Shown piece after piece: positions 1 to 7,969 of a stretch of DNA of 49,037 bases (its first letter is position 1; each line of letters starts with the position of its first letter). The position numbers and the translations under genes are program-made. The notes below the pieces were generated by a model that saw only the letters and a program-made list of their open reading frames with translations, was not told where the DNA came from and ran no database searches. The stretch spans positions 1 through 49,037 of the forward strand of contig JAPLNM010000018.1 in NCBI GenBank assembly GCA_026692845.1, given 5' to 3'. The DNA comes from Planctomycetota bacterium. Its GTDB lineage: Bacteria > Planctomycetota > Planctomycetia > Pirellulales > Pirellulaceae.

Positions 1-46
1 AGGATCTGCTCCCTTCCATTCCGACTTTGGAACTATGCGATAAACC

Positions 47-67
47 TTCGCCGCACGACGCGGCGAA
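47..67. repeat. Small GC-rich hairpin
   Basis: An 8-bp perfect stem (TTCGCCGC / GCGGCGAA) encloses a 5-nt loop (acgac). No T-run follows on either strand, so it is not a convincing intrinsic terminator. The rest of positions 1-200 shows no gene; a GGAGG lies just before the GTG at 201. Confidence 0.4.
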
Positions 68-200
68 ATCCCCGTGCAGGATGCCTTCAAACTTCGTTAG
101 CTATGAGACCGTAGATTCCACTTGCCGGTGAACCAAAACATTTTCGCGGTTTAACGAAGTAACAACAAATCAGTTAAGCCACACACACGGAGGGTTTCAG

Positions 201-401
201 GTGAAGATAAGTTTCGCAAAACGTATCGATGCACGCAAGAAGCAAATCCTGAAAAGACTCGAAACCGCAAGAGAGAATCGATTCTCTCGTTGTACCTCGA
301 ATCCGAATCCCGTTCTCGCTTCGAATTCAGTCAAATACGAACTCGCTGATCGCGCTCAGGCCATCAGGCTTACTGGCGCACCCGAAACCACGGAAGCATG
401 A
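201..401 (+). pseudogene. IS1380-family transposase, N-terminal remnant
   Basis: A 66-codon frame opens with GTG about 8 nt after a GGAGG. Its start (SFAKRIDARKKQILKRLE, then RENRF, then SVKYELADRAQAIRLTG) resembles the beginning of IS1380-family transposases: a basic KR-rich helix followed by a YELADR-like segment. Family members run to roughly 430-450 residues with a DDE catalytic core; here the frame stops before any catalytic residue, so it cannot be active. It lies next to a recombinase-like fragment, suggesting an old insertion site. Recognition is from remembered family pattern, not from a search, and a short unrelated ORF remains possible. Confidence 0.5.
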
Positions 402-422
402 CATAACGATGTGAGGATTTAT

Positions 423-449
423 TTCCGTGTGTTCGGTGTATTCTGTGGT
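423..449. repeat. Three 9-nt imperfect tandem units
   Basis: Three consecutive 9-mers read ttccgtgtg, ttcggtgta, ttctgtggt. They share the pattern TTCnGTGnn. The tract sits between the IS1380 remnant and the recombinase-like remnant and is not inside a credible gene. Confidence 0.5.
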
Positions 450-462
450 TAAGAAAAACGGG

Positions 463-618
463 ATAGCGACTCAGCCCCAGGATCACTTGCCAGACCGGAT
501 TGGCCTTCTTCATCAGCTTGTCGACCGCATCGTGCATGAACTGCCGTGCGAATTGGATCCGTTTGTGGATCGTCGTCGTGGCCATCCCCTTGGCTTTGAG
601 TCGTAAGGTAACGTTGGG
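463..618 (-). pseudogene. Tyrosine-recombinase-like core-binding fragment
   Basis: The minus-strand frame that begins just after a TAG (619-621) reads LRLKAKGMATTTIHKRIQFA, then RQFMHDAVDKLMKKANPVWQ. This resembles the helical core-binding (SAM-like) domain of phage integrases, which typically reads TTxHKRxxFARQFFxDAVxxxLIxxNPF. The catalytic domain with its R-H-R-Y residues is missing. The following sequence runs into the 9-nt repeat tract. It is probably a relict of an integrase. The assignment rests on a 40-residue pattern only and could be coincidental. Confidence 0.35.
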
Positions 619-641
619 CTAAGAATTTCAAGCTAGCGAAG

Positions 642-1433
642 CTACGTTCCACTCTGCCGTATCTTTAAACTCCCCAACACCGCCGCCACACTGACGGCCG
701 TTTCGACACGAAGGATCCGTTCCCCTAGATCCAACAACAAGACACCTAGCTCGAGTGCCTCGGAAACCTCTCCTGCAGTAAAACCTCCTTCGGGACCTAC
801 CGCAAATACCATCCGCGTCCTCGATCCACTACAAGAGTCGTCAAGGGAGCGATCCTCGGCCAGCCATCGATCGCGTTGGACGATTCGCCCTCTGGAGGCT
901 GGATCCTCCAGGAGCGACTGCGGATGAAGCATCCAAAGACTCGACTCCTGGCATTGAACCGATCTTGCGAGCCAATCCCTTAAACCGCAGCACGGATCGA
1001 TCCGCATGAGCCGATTGCGTTGAGACTGCTTGCAGGCCTCGACCATGTAGCGTTTTAGTTTCTCGATCCCATCGGCATCGAGTTTCGATACACTCCGGTG
1101 GGTATCGATCGGGGTGAGTCGATCGACTCCAAGCTCGACGAGCTTTTCAATCACATTCCTCTGCCGATCCCCTTTGGGCATCCCGATGGCAAAGTGCAAT
1201 CGATCTTCGTGATCGCGAGGAGCAAAGGTTCGAGTTTGATAATTCACCCCAACGGTTTTTTTATCGACAGCCTCTAGCGTCCCATGGGATTCATGCCCAA
1301 GGCCATCGAAGACAACGCATCGATCACCGATCTGCAAGCGAAGGACCCGTGCGGCGTGGTGCGATTCAGATTCACCGAGCCATACGGTTCCATGCTCTTC
1401 GAGTCGGTCGACCAGGAAACGCGGAAGTCCCAT
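642..1433 (-). CDS. rsmE: 16S rRNA m3U1498 methyltransferase RsmE
   Basis: This 263-residue protein has the RsmE layout: an N-terminal PUA-like RNA-binding domain (MGLPRFLVDRL, then SHHAARVLRLQIGD) and a C-terminal SPOUT trefoil-knot domain. The knot contains the family signature FAVGPEGGFTAGE and, near the end, LGERILRVETAVS, which form the SAM pocket. It methylates N3 of U1498 in 16S rRNA. The ATG at 1433 was chosen because it aligns with the usual family start; the open frame continues upstream only as a shadow of the RND gene. It starts 2 nt after the RND stop codon, so it is probably translationally coupled as the last gene of the efflux operon, although its job is unrelated. Confidence 0.93.
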   Translation of the reverse strand: MGLPRFLVDRLEEHGTVWLGESESHHAARVLRLQIGDRCVVFDGLGHESHGTLEAVDKKTVGVNYQTRTFAPRDHEDRLHFAIGMPKGDRQRNVIEKLVELGVDRLTPIDTHRSVSKLDADGIEKLKRYMVEACKQSQRNRLMRIDPCCGLRDWLARSVQCQESSLWMLHPQSLLEDPASRGRIVQRDRWLAEDRSLDDSCSGSRTRMVFAVGPEGGFTAGEVSEALELGVLLLDLGERILRVETAVSVAAVLGSLKIRQSGT

Positions 1434-1435
1434 GA

Positions 1436-4400
1436 TTAGACCCCATCGGATTGGGGCTCGGGTTTGATTCGGAACAATAAAACATAAATGGCCGGTAGGT
1501 TGATCAACGTCAGGAACGTTGCGATCGAGAGTCCCCCCATGATGGCCATGGCCATCGGCCCCCAGAAGACGCTCGAGGTCAGCGGAATCATCGCCAAGAT
1601 CGCTGTAGCGGCTGTGAGTATCACCGGCCTGGCGCGTCGGACCGACGATTCGATGACCGCTTGCCATGGACTGAGCCCCTGGCGGATGTCTTGCTCGATC
1701 TGATCGACCAGAATCACTGAGTTTCTCATATCCATACCGGCCAAGGCGATCACACCCAGAAGTGCGACGAAACCAAACGGTGCATTGAAAATATGCAGCG
1801 AGGCGACAGCGCCGATAACCCCCAAAGGAGCAATTCCGAAGATGAGTAACATCTTGCGAAAGTTTTGAACTTGGGCCATCAGCAACGTGAGCATCGCAAG
1901 GATCATGATCGGAAACATCTCGAACAGCGCTCCGTTGGCTTTGTTGCTCTCTTCGATGCTACCCCCTAAATCGATGCGATATCCTGGGGGCAGCTCCGAT
2001 CGCAGGGTAGCAAGCTCCCGGTCGATCTGCTTGCTCACGTCCGGGGCTTGGACCCCATCGACGATATCGCAACGCACCGAGAGGATCTGTTCTTGATTGC
2101 GTTGCCAGACGATGGGGTTTTCCTGGGCGAATTCCAATTGTCCGATCTGTTGCAAAGGGACGCTTTTGCCCCCGAGCGTAAAGAGGGTAATGTCCTGGAA
2201 CTGGTCCAAGTCCAATCGTTCCTCGTCGACGGCTCTGGCAACGACCGGCAGTGTTTCGGTCCCCTCGCGATAAAACGAGACGGTCGATCCGCTCAAGAGC
2301 GTTTGAAGCCCCAACTCGATTTCCTGGGGCGAAAGCCCCAAAAGCCGCGCTCGGTCCTGATCGATTTTGACTTGGATGGTCTTGGCTGGCTCTTCATATT
2401 CGAGGTTGACGTCGACAGCCGATGGATTCCGACGCATGATCTCGCGGACTTTGTCGGCAAGTTGCCGAACCACTTTTTGATCGGGACCGACAATCCGGAA
2501 TTGAACTGGATATCCGACTGGAGGGCCAAAGTCCAGGCGAAGCACTCGCATGGAAGCCGAGCTGAACTCTGGATCGCTGCGAAAGGTCTCTTGGAGCGAT
2601 CGGCGAAGCCGCTCGCGAGATGCGATGCTCGAGGTTTGAATGACGATCTTGCCGAAACTTGGGTTCGGAAGATCCGGATTCAACGCCAGAAAGAAACGGG
2701 CTGCTCCTGCCCCCACATAAGACGTGTAGTATTGAACATCTCCAGCCAGCGCCATATCTATGCGATCTATGCGCGATGGACCTGAGGATGAATTCCCTGC
2801 CATAAGGGCCCCTGCCAAGGCCGATGGCTCAGAATGCTCGGGAGTCTTTCCAGGGGAGGCAACCCAAGGCTCGAGTTTCGCTTCGATCTTCGAGAGCATT
2901 TGCGATGTCGCTCCGATCGATGAGCCTTCGTTCATTCGCACATCGACCAATAGCTCGGGCCTGGAGGATTGTGGGAAAAATTGTTGCTGCAGTTGAGACA
3001 TCCCGTAAAGTGCAACGAGGAACAGGCCGAAGGTCGTCGCAATGACCAGCCAGGGCCGAACCACTGCGGATCGAATCATCCGACGCAGCACGCGATGAAA
3101 AGGGGTATCAAACACGTGATGATCGTCATGGCTAGTTCCAGATCCGGAGCCTGAGCTTGGAGGATTGGGTAACAACCTCATCCCCAACAAGGGAGTGAAA
3201 AGCACAGCGACGATCCACGAACAGATCAGCGTGATCAAGACGACCCAAAAAATCCCGCTGGCGTATTCGCCTGAGGTCGAGCGGGCAAAGCCCACCGGAA
3301 CAAATCCCGCCACGGTGATCAGAGTCCCAGAGAACATCGGGAACGCAGTGCTAGTCCAAGCAAAGGTGGCCGCGTCGAGCCGACTCCAACCTTGCTCCAT
3401 CTTCACGGCCATCATCTCCACAGCGATGATTGCATCGTCGACTAAAAGCCCTAGGGATAGGATCAAAGCCCCTAAGGTGATGCGATCGAGATTCATCCCC
3501 ATGCTGTGCATGATCACCAGGGACATCGAAAGGACCAGAGGGACGCTCAAGGCCACGACGATACCGGTCCGAAGTCCCAAGCTTAAAAATGACACGATCA
3601 AGACAATGATCAAGGCTTCGAAAAAAGTGTTTAAGAACTCACCGACCGACGCTTCGACGACCCGCGGCTGAAACGCGATGGTGTCGATTTGAACTCCCGA
3701 GGGGACTTCTCGGCGAACCAATTCCAATTCATGAATTAACGATTTTCCGAGCTCTAGGACGTTGCCTCCTTTGCGCATGACCACCCCGAGTCCAACGGCG
3801 GGTTTGCCATTGAACCGAATCAGAAAGGACGCAGGGGTCTCGTAGCTTCGAGTGACCTTGGCCACGTCCCCCAAACGAAACACGCGGCCCGAGGCTTCGA
3901 GCGGTACGGCTTCGATCTGTTGAATTCCTTCAAAATTTCTGTCCACACGCACATGGATGCGATCCTCGGAGGTGTCGATCGATCCGGATCGAAGCATCAC
4001 GTTTTGGCGAGCGATGCTATCGAAGATCTGCTGGGGAGTGATCCCCAGAGTAGCGAGTTTGCGATGGGAGAATTCCAGGAGGATTTGCTCCTGTTGATTC
4101 CCTAGTAGATCGACCTTCTCGACATCGTTGACCTTTAGAAGCCGCTTGCGAGCCTCCTGGCTCATCCTTTTGAGTTCTGCCAGCGAATAATCGTCTCCAG
4201 TAAATGCGTAGACAGCGCTGTAGACATCCCCGTACTCGTCGTCGACGGTCGGACCGATCAAGCTTGATGGCAACTCCCCACGAATGTCGTCGAGTTTTTT
4301 GCGAACTTGATACCATGTATCTGCAACATCCCGGCCGCGCACCGAGTCCTTGAGCTGCACGAGGGTCATCATCCGGTCGGCGATGCAGTAGGTCAGCAGA

Positions 4401-4696
4401 AAGTCGAGTTTGGGAGTTTCCCTGAGTTTGTCTTCGATGCGCCGAGCGACGTAGCGCTGCATCTCGTCGGCTGTAGCCCCTGGCCAAACCGCCCCGACGA
4501 GGACTGTCTTGATCGCAAACGTGGGGTCTTCGGCTCTCCCCATCTTCCAATAGGCGGCCAGGCCCGCAATGCTGCTGGCGATCATCAGAAACCAAACAAA
4601 CGCGGGATGGGTCACCGCCCAACGTGAGAGGTTCCATCTGAAATTGCTCTGAAGCAATTGGCTGCGATCCGAGTCGTGGTCTTCAGGTCTTAGCAT
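1436..4696 (-). CDS. RND-family efflux pump inner-membrane permease
   Basis: This 1086-residue protein has the AcrB/MexB-type RND architecture. There is an N-terminal transmembrane helix (about 31-49), a first periplasmic loop, helices 2-6, a second loop and a C-terminal helix bundle. The paired aspartates of the proton relay are present in LGLLVDDAIIAVE (D420/D421). The helix that holds a conserved lysine in AcrB (K940) here reads GMDMRNSVILVDQ, so the position appears to be arginine, as in some RND subfamilies. It should export small toxic compounds with the membrane-fusion protein encoded upstream. No outer-membrane channel gene lies in the operon. The substrate cannot be told from sequence. 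Confidence 0.93.
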   Translation of the reverse strand: MLRPEDHDSDRSQLLQSNFRWNLSRWAVTHPAFVWFLMIASSIAGLAAYWKMGRAEDPTFAIKTVLVGAVWPGATADEMQRYVARRIEDKLRETPKLDFLLTYCIADRMMTLVQLKDSVRGRDVADTWYQVRKKLDDIRGELPSSLIGPTVDDEYGDVYSAVYAFTGDDYSLAELKRMSQEARKRLLKVNDVEKVDLLGNQQEQILLEFSHRKLATLGITPQQIFDSIARQNVMLRSGSIDTSEDRIHVRVDRNFEGIQQIEAVPLEASGRVFRLGDVAKVTRSYETPASFLIRFNGKPAVGLGVVMRKGGNVLELGKSLIHELELVRREVPSGVQIDTIAFQPRVVEASVGEFLNTFFEALIIVLIVSFLSLGLRTGIVVALSVPLVLSMSLVIMHSMGMNLDRITLGALILSLGLLVDDAIIAVEMMAVKMEQGWSRLDAATFAWTSTAFPMFSGTLITVAGFVPVGFARSTSGEYASGIFWVVLITLICSWIVAVLFTPLLGMRLLPNPPSSGSGSGTSHDDHHVFDTPFHRVLRRMIRSAVVRPWLVIATTFGLFLVALYGMSQLQQQFFPQSSRPELLVDVRMNEGSSIGATSQMLSKIEAKLEPWVASPGKTPEHSEPSALAGALMAGNSSSGPSRIDRIDMALAGDVQYYTSYVGAGAARFFLALNPDLPNPSFGKIVIQTSSIASRERLRRSLQETFRSDPEFSSASMRVLRLDFGPPVGYPVQFRIVGPDQKVVRQLADKVREIMRRNPSAVDVNLEYEEPAKTIQVKIDQDRARLLGLSPQEIELGLQTLLSGSTVSFYREGTETLPVVARAVDEERLDLDQFQDITLFTLGGKSVPLQQIGQLEFAQENPIVWQRNQEQILSVRCDIVDGVQAPDVSKQIDRELATLRSELPPGYRIDLGGSIEESNKANGALFEMFPIMILAMLTLLMAQVQNFRKMLLIFGIAPLGVIGAVASLHIFNAPFGFVALLGVIALAGMDMRNSVILVDQIEQDIRQGLSPWQAVIESSVRRARPVILTAATAILAMIPLTSSVFWGPMAMAIMGGLSIATFLTLINLPAIYVLLFRIKPEPQSDGV

Positions 4697-4737
4697 CGTG
4701 GTTGTTGGGCTTGCACTAGTCCAAGGGCCTATAAGCT

Positions 4738-4773
4738 CTGTTTAGAAATCTGTTTAGAAATCCGTTTAGAAAT
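4738..4773. repeat. 12-bp tandem repeat, three copies, between MFP and RND genes
   Basis: Units ctgtttagaaat, ctgtttagaaat and ccgtttagaaat follow one another in the 81-nt gap between the two efflux genes, ending 4 nt before the MFP stop codon. One of many short tandem duplications in this window. Confidence 0.9.
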
Positions 4774-4777
4774 CGCA

Positions 4778-6019
4778 CTACGGGTTGTCCTGCCAAACGC
4801 GAACGCGGCACTGCGAATCGATTCGCTGGACCCCAGCGCTGACGATTAGGTCGCCGGGCCGCAAGGCACCCAGGACCGATGCACACTGGTTACCGTATTT
4901 GAGAATCTTGACCGAGACGGCTTGCACCTGGCCTTGTTCGCCGATTTTCCAGACGATCGGAGTGGATTGCGATTGGGCGATTGCCCCCATCGGGACCAAG
5001 AAGCCTTGGTCCTCCTGACGATCGATCACTACGTTGGCACTCATTCCAATAGCGAGATCCACGGGGGGATCGACCAGGGTGAATCTCGCATCGTAGGTCC
5101 TCGATGACGGGTCGGCGATCGGCGAGATCTCGCGCAGTGTGCACGCGACTTTGATTCCGGGGATCGACCAGAATTCGACGAATGCTTTGTTGTTTTGAAC
5201 CGAAGGTTGCATCGATTCGGGAATACTCACGGCCGCTTCGAGTTCGTTGCCATGGACCCACTGAAGCACACTTTGGCCGGGGGTAATGACTTGTCCTACC
5301 TCGGCCATCAATTGGGTGACCAGTCCGTCTTGATCGGTCGTGAGTTCTGAGTATTGACGCTGGTTTTTAGCGAGCGTCTCGCGGTTGCTGGCGGCTTGCA
5401 AACGAGACCTTGCGGTGTCGCGGGCTGCGACGGCTAGATCATGATCGGATTGACTTGTAGAACGGGTTTTGATCAAGTCCGCCAAGCGTTGCTCCTCGGC
5501 CTCGATCTGCACGAGTTGCGATCTAGCGGCGGCCAAGTCGGCTTGGGCGACCTGAAGCTGCAAGTCAAAGTCGGTCGGATCGAGTCGGAAGAGGATCTGG
5601 CCTTTTTTGACGTGCTGTCCGACTTCGACGAACCTCTCGACGATCTTTCCTGCCACTCGAAACCCCAAGAGGCTTTGGTAGCGGGCTTGAAGCGTTCCGG
5701 AAAAAGAACGTTGCCCAGAAAGCGTCAGGCTAGGGTCGGGAATTTGGTAGGCTCGAACCAACAGCTCGGTTCCGTTTTGCAAACCCGTAGTGACCGGATT
5801 TAGCGAGCCGAGGGGCTCGGCGGTTTTGTGCGAAAACAGCATGAAACCAGCCAGCAACGCCAAAAGCATTCCTGCAGCAGTCCATCGCATCCAACGACTC
5901 TCGATGATTCCGCTGGGACCAGGCGCAAGTTCTTTCGAATCGTACAAATCGCCGTAGACGAACTCGCGGGGCTCTGCTGGGGAATCGGCATCCTGGTTCA
6001 AAGGAAGCAGTTGGCTCAT
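4778..6019 (-). CDS. RND efflux periplasmic adaptor (membrane-fusion protein)
   Basis: This 413-residue HlyD/AcrA-type adaptor links an RND pump to an outer-membrane channel. A membrane anchor lies at about 46-64 (TAAGMLLALLAGFMLF) after a polar cytoplasmic leader; there is no lipobox. The barrel-sandwich (lipoyl-like) half motif GFRVAGKIVERFVEVGQHV lies at about 119-137. An alpha-helical hairpin (LQVAQADLAAARSQL onward) and beta-barrel strands follow (IGMSANVVIDRQ). The ATG at 6019 overlaps the tetR stop by 4 nt (ATGA), which fixes the start; the longer open frame upstream is a shadow of tetR. It is co-transcribed with tetR upstream and the RND permease downstream. Confidence 0.9.
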   Translation of the reverse strand: MSQLLPLNQDADSPAEPREFVYGDLYDSKELAPGPSGIIESRWMRWTAAGMLLALLAGFMLFSHKTAEPLGSLNPVTTGLQNGTELLVRAYQIPDPSLTLSGQRSFSGTLQARYQSLLGFRVAGKIVERFVEVGQHVKKGQILFRLDPTDFDLQLQVAQADLAAARSQLVQIEAEEQRLADLIKTRSTSQSDHDLAVAARDTARSRLQAASNRETLAKNQRQYSELTTDQDGLVTQLMAEVGQVITPGQSVLQWVHGNELEAAVSIPESMQPSVQNNKAFVEFWSIPGIKVACTLREISPIADPSSRTYDARFTLVDPPVDLAIGMSANVVIDRQEDQGFLVPMGAIAQSQSTPIVWKIGEQGQVQAVSVKILKYGNQCASVLGALRPGDLIVSAGVQRIDSQCRVRVWQDNP

Positions 6020-6750
6020 CGGTGCTCTCGCTGAATTTGTTCGAATTGAGGATAGAACTCGGCGGAAATCTCGTCGACCATCTCCAAATACTCGTCGACG
6101 GTGTGAATCGGTTGCCAGTCGAACCCGTTGAGCAACCGACAGCAATGAATCCTGGTCGATCGGATCGGATCGATGATGCCGAGGGCTCGGAGCGAGGGGC
6201 TGCTGGCCGTGAGGATTTGGGATCCAAAAGTGATCGCCCAAAGACCAAAAACCATTTCCTCCGGGGACATCCGCTCGACGGTCGGCAAGTCCCCGAGCGT
6301 TTGGCCCTCGCGGACCAACTCGCTGACGATTTGCATGCACCCAGCCTCGCAGTTGCGAATCAGCGTTTGGCAATCGGCCGAGGATTTATTCCAGATGTTC
6401 GATTGTCGCATCCACTGCTCGACCTGAAACTCCTCGGCGCAGCGTTGCGTGTAAAACTCGCTGGCCAGCCCTATGGTCATCAAACGCATTCGCGCGGGCC
6501 TGAGTCCGCTGGCGGCCTTTTCGAAGAGCTTGTGTCTCAGTCGCATCGCCTCGTGGGCCAGCGACAAGACAATCTCCTCTTTGTTCGAGAAGTGGCCATA
6601 GATGGTCCCTTTGGCATACTGCATCCGCGAGGCGACGCGATCCATCGTCAAGGCTTGGATCCCTTCGGCTAGCAAAATGGGCTTGGCCACGCGCAGGATC
6701 TCCCGCGTGCGCTCCTGAATTTCCCGCTGTTTGCGTGTAAGTTCGACCAT
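6016..6750 (-). CDS. TetR-family transcriptional repressor
   Basis: This 244-residue protein begins with a typical TetR DNA-binding domain: ILRVAKPILLAEGIQALTMD, then RVASRMQYAKGTIYGHFSNK, with the helix-turn-helix at about residues 31-53. A helical ligand-binding and dimerisation domain follows. The start at MVELTRKQRE (6750) fits the family; an upstream ATG at 6813 would add 21 residues and read through the operator. It is first in an operon with the MFP and RND genes and overlaps MFP by 4 nt, so it most likely represses its own efflux operon. The inverted half sites directly upstream support this. The inducer is unknown. Confidence 0.9.
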   Translation of the reverse strand: MVELTRKQREIQERTREILRVAKPILLAEGIQALTMDRVASRMQYAKGTIYGHFSNKEEIVLSLAHEAMRLRHKLFEKAASGLRPARMRLMTIGLASEFYTQRCAEEFQVEQWMRQSNIWNKSSADCQTLIRNCEAGCMQIVSELVREGQTLGDLPTVERMSPEEMVFGLWAITFGSQILTASSPSLRALGIIDPIRSTRIHCCRLLNGFDWQPIHTVDEYLEMVDEISAEFYPQFEQIQREHR

Positions 6751-6752
6751 TG

Positions 6753-6775
6753 CGTCAATTATTGACGTCGCGTCA
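6753..6775. promoter_or_regulatory. Probable TetR operator (three alternating half sites)
   Basis: CGTCAATTATTGACG (6753-6767) is a perfect 15-bp palindrome with 7-bp arms around one central base. Its right half TGACG also pairs with a third half site, CGTCA at 6771-6775, across 3 nt. The array begins 3 nt before the chosen tetR start codon. That leaves no room for a ribosome-binding site and suggests a very short leader or leaderless mRNA with an operator over the promoter. The inverted repeats are visible in the sequence; the function is inferred from position. Confidence 0.65.
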
Positions 6776-6950
6776 GATTTAACAAGTTCCAAATTGGCCA
6801 AGATTGTCCACAAAACAGAGAATACGTCTTGGGATTTCTGGGGTATAAAAAGGGGATCAGGCCTTATCCATGGGATCCTCGGTTCGCCTAACGATTCTGG
6901 TCGGCAATTGCTTGATTCAAAACATTCGCTTTATTCAGGGGTTTTCTGCG

Positions 6951-7916
6951 ATGAAACGTCCGTCCTATCCTGCTTTTCATGGCTGGCCCCAAGTTCTCTT
7001 GGGCGCGTTGTTCTTTGCCTCGGCAAGTGGGTCTGTTTTTCCGACAAGCGGTGCGCTAGGCCAGGAGACCAAGGAATCAACCGGCAAGGAGACCAAGGCC
7101 CAATCGGAAGAAAAGTCCCCCCTGTTCATGCGGGTAAGCCAGACCGATGCTGGTCAGCCCCAAGCTTTGGAATGTGCCGTAGCGAAGTACAAAATCGCCT
7201 CGGGGCCTTATGCTGGCGCGGTCGTCGACCTGATCGGAGCGGTGCATGTTGGAGAAAAATCGTACTATCAGCGTCTCAATAGCATGTTCAAGTCTTACGA
7301 AGCGATCCTTTATGAGCTGGTAGCCGAGTCGACCGACAAGCCCCAAAAATCCGAGCGTCGTCGCGGCGGCAATCCGATCAGTTCGATCCAAACAGGGATG
7401 AAAGATGCTCTGAAACTTTCGTTTCAGCTCGAAGAAATCGATTATCGAGCCAAAAACTTCGTCCATGCCGATATGAATCCGAGCGAATTCAGCGATGACA
7501 TGGCCAAGCGAAACGATGGGCTCTTGAGCATGGCCGCCCGACTCATGGGGGCAGGGTTCGCCTTGCAAGGCTCCAAAAAGAGCAACGATTCGCAGGCCGA
7601 GATGACGGCCGCGATGCTCAGCCGAAATCCATTGCGCATGAGGCGAGCGATGGCCAATCAATTCGAATCGCTGGACAATCAGATGGTTGGGATTGCGGAT
7701 AAAGACGGAAAGAGTACCCTTCTGACCGAGCGGAACGCCAAAGCGTTTTCGGTGCTCGAGGAGCAGCTCAAGGCTGGCAAACGCAAGCTGGGTGTCTTCT
7801 ACGGAGCAGGGCACTTTCCCGACATGCACGAACGTTTGATCAAGGACTTTGGTGCAGAACTCGTCGAAACCGATTGGGTTGAGGCGTGGAACCTACGCAC
7901 CGATGCAATCAAGTAA
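6951..7916 (+). CDS. Secreted TraB/GumN (TIKI)-like protein
   Basis: This 321-residue protein starts with a signal peptide (MKRPSY, then a hydrophobic stretch to about residue 38). The mature part carries the TraB/PrgY/GumN hallmarks: an early VVDLIGAVHVGEKSYYQRLN followed by AILYELV, and a late FYGAGHFPDMHERL. The paired GxxH motifs are thought to bind metal in the TIKI-type peptidase fold. Related proteins act in pheromone shutdown (TraB) or Wnt cleavage (animal Tiki); the role here is not predictable. The ATG at 6951 was preferred to 6870 because it gives a clean signal peptide. It stands alone between the divergent efflux operon and der. Confidence 0.75.
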   Translation: MKRPSYPAFHGWPQVLLGALFFASASGSVFPTSGALGQETKESTGKETKAQSEEKSPLFMRVSQTDAGQPQALECAVAKYKIASGPYAGAVVDLIGAVHVGEKSYYQRLNSMFKSYEAILYELVAESTDKPQKSERRRGGNPISSIQTGMKDALKLSFQLEEIDYRAKNFVHADMNPSEFSDDMAKRNDGLLSMAARLMGAGFALQGSKKSNDSQAEMTAAMLSRNPLRMRRAMANQFESLDNQMVGIADKDGKSTLLTERNAKAFSVLEEQLKAGKRKLGVFYGAGHFPDMHERLIKDFGAELVETDWVEAWNLRTDAIK

Positions 7917-7969
7917 TCGTGAGCCGTCGAGGCCTCCGCTGATCCCCTTTAACGATCCATGGTCTTTCG

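Noticed and set aside
47-67. Hairpin as intrinsic terminator
   Set aside because: No U-tract on either strand.
2048-2785. 245-codon plus-strand frame opposite the RND gene
   Set aside because: Antisense shadow; the RND protein is unambiguous.
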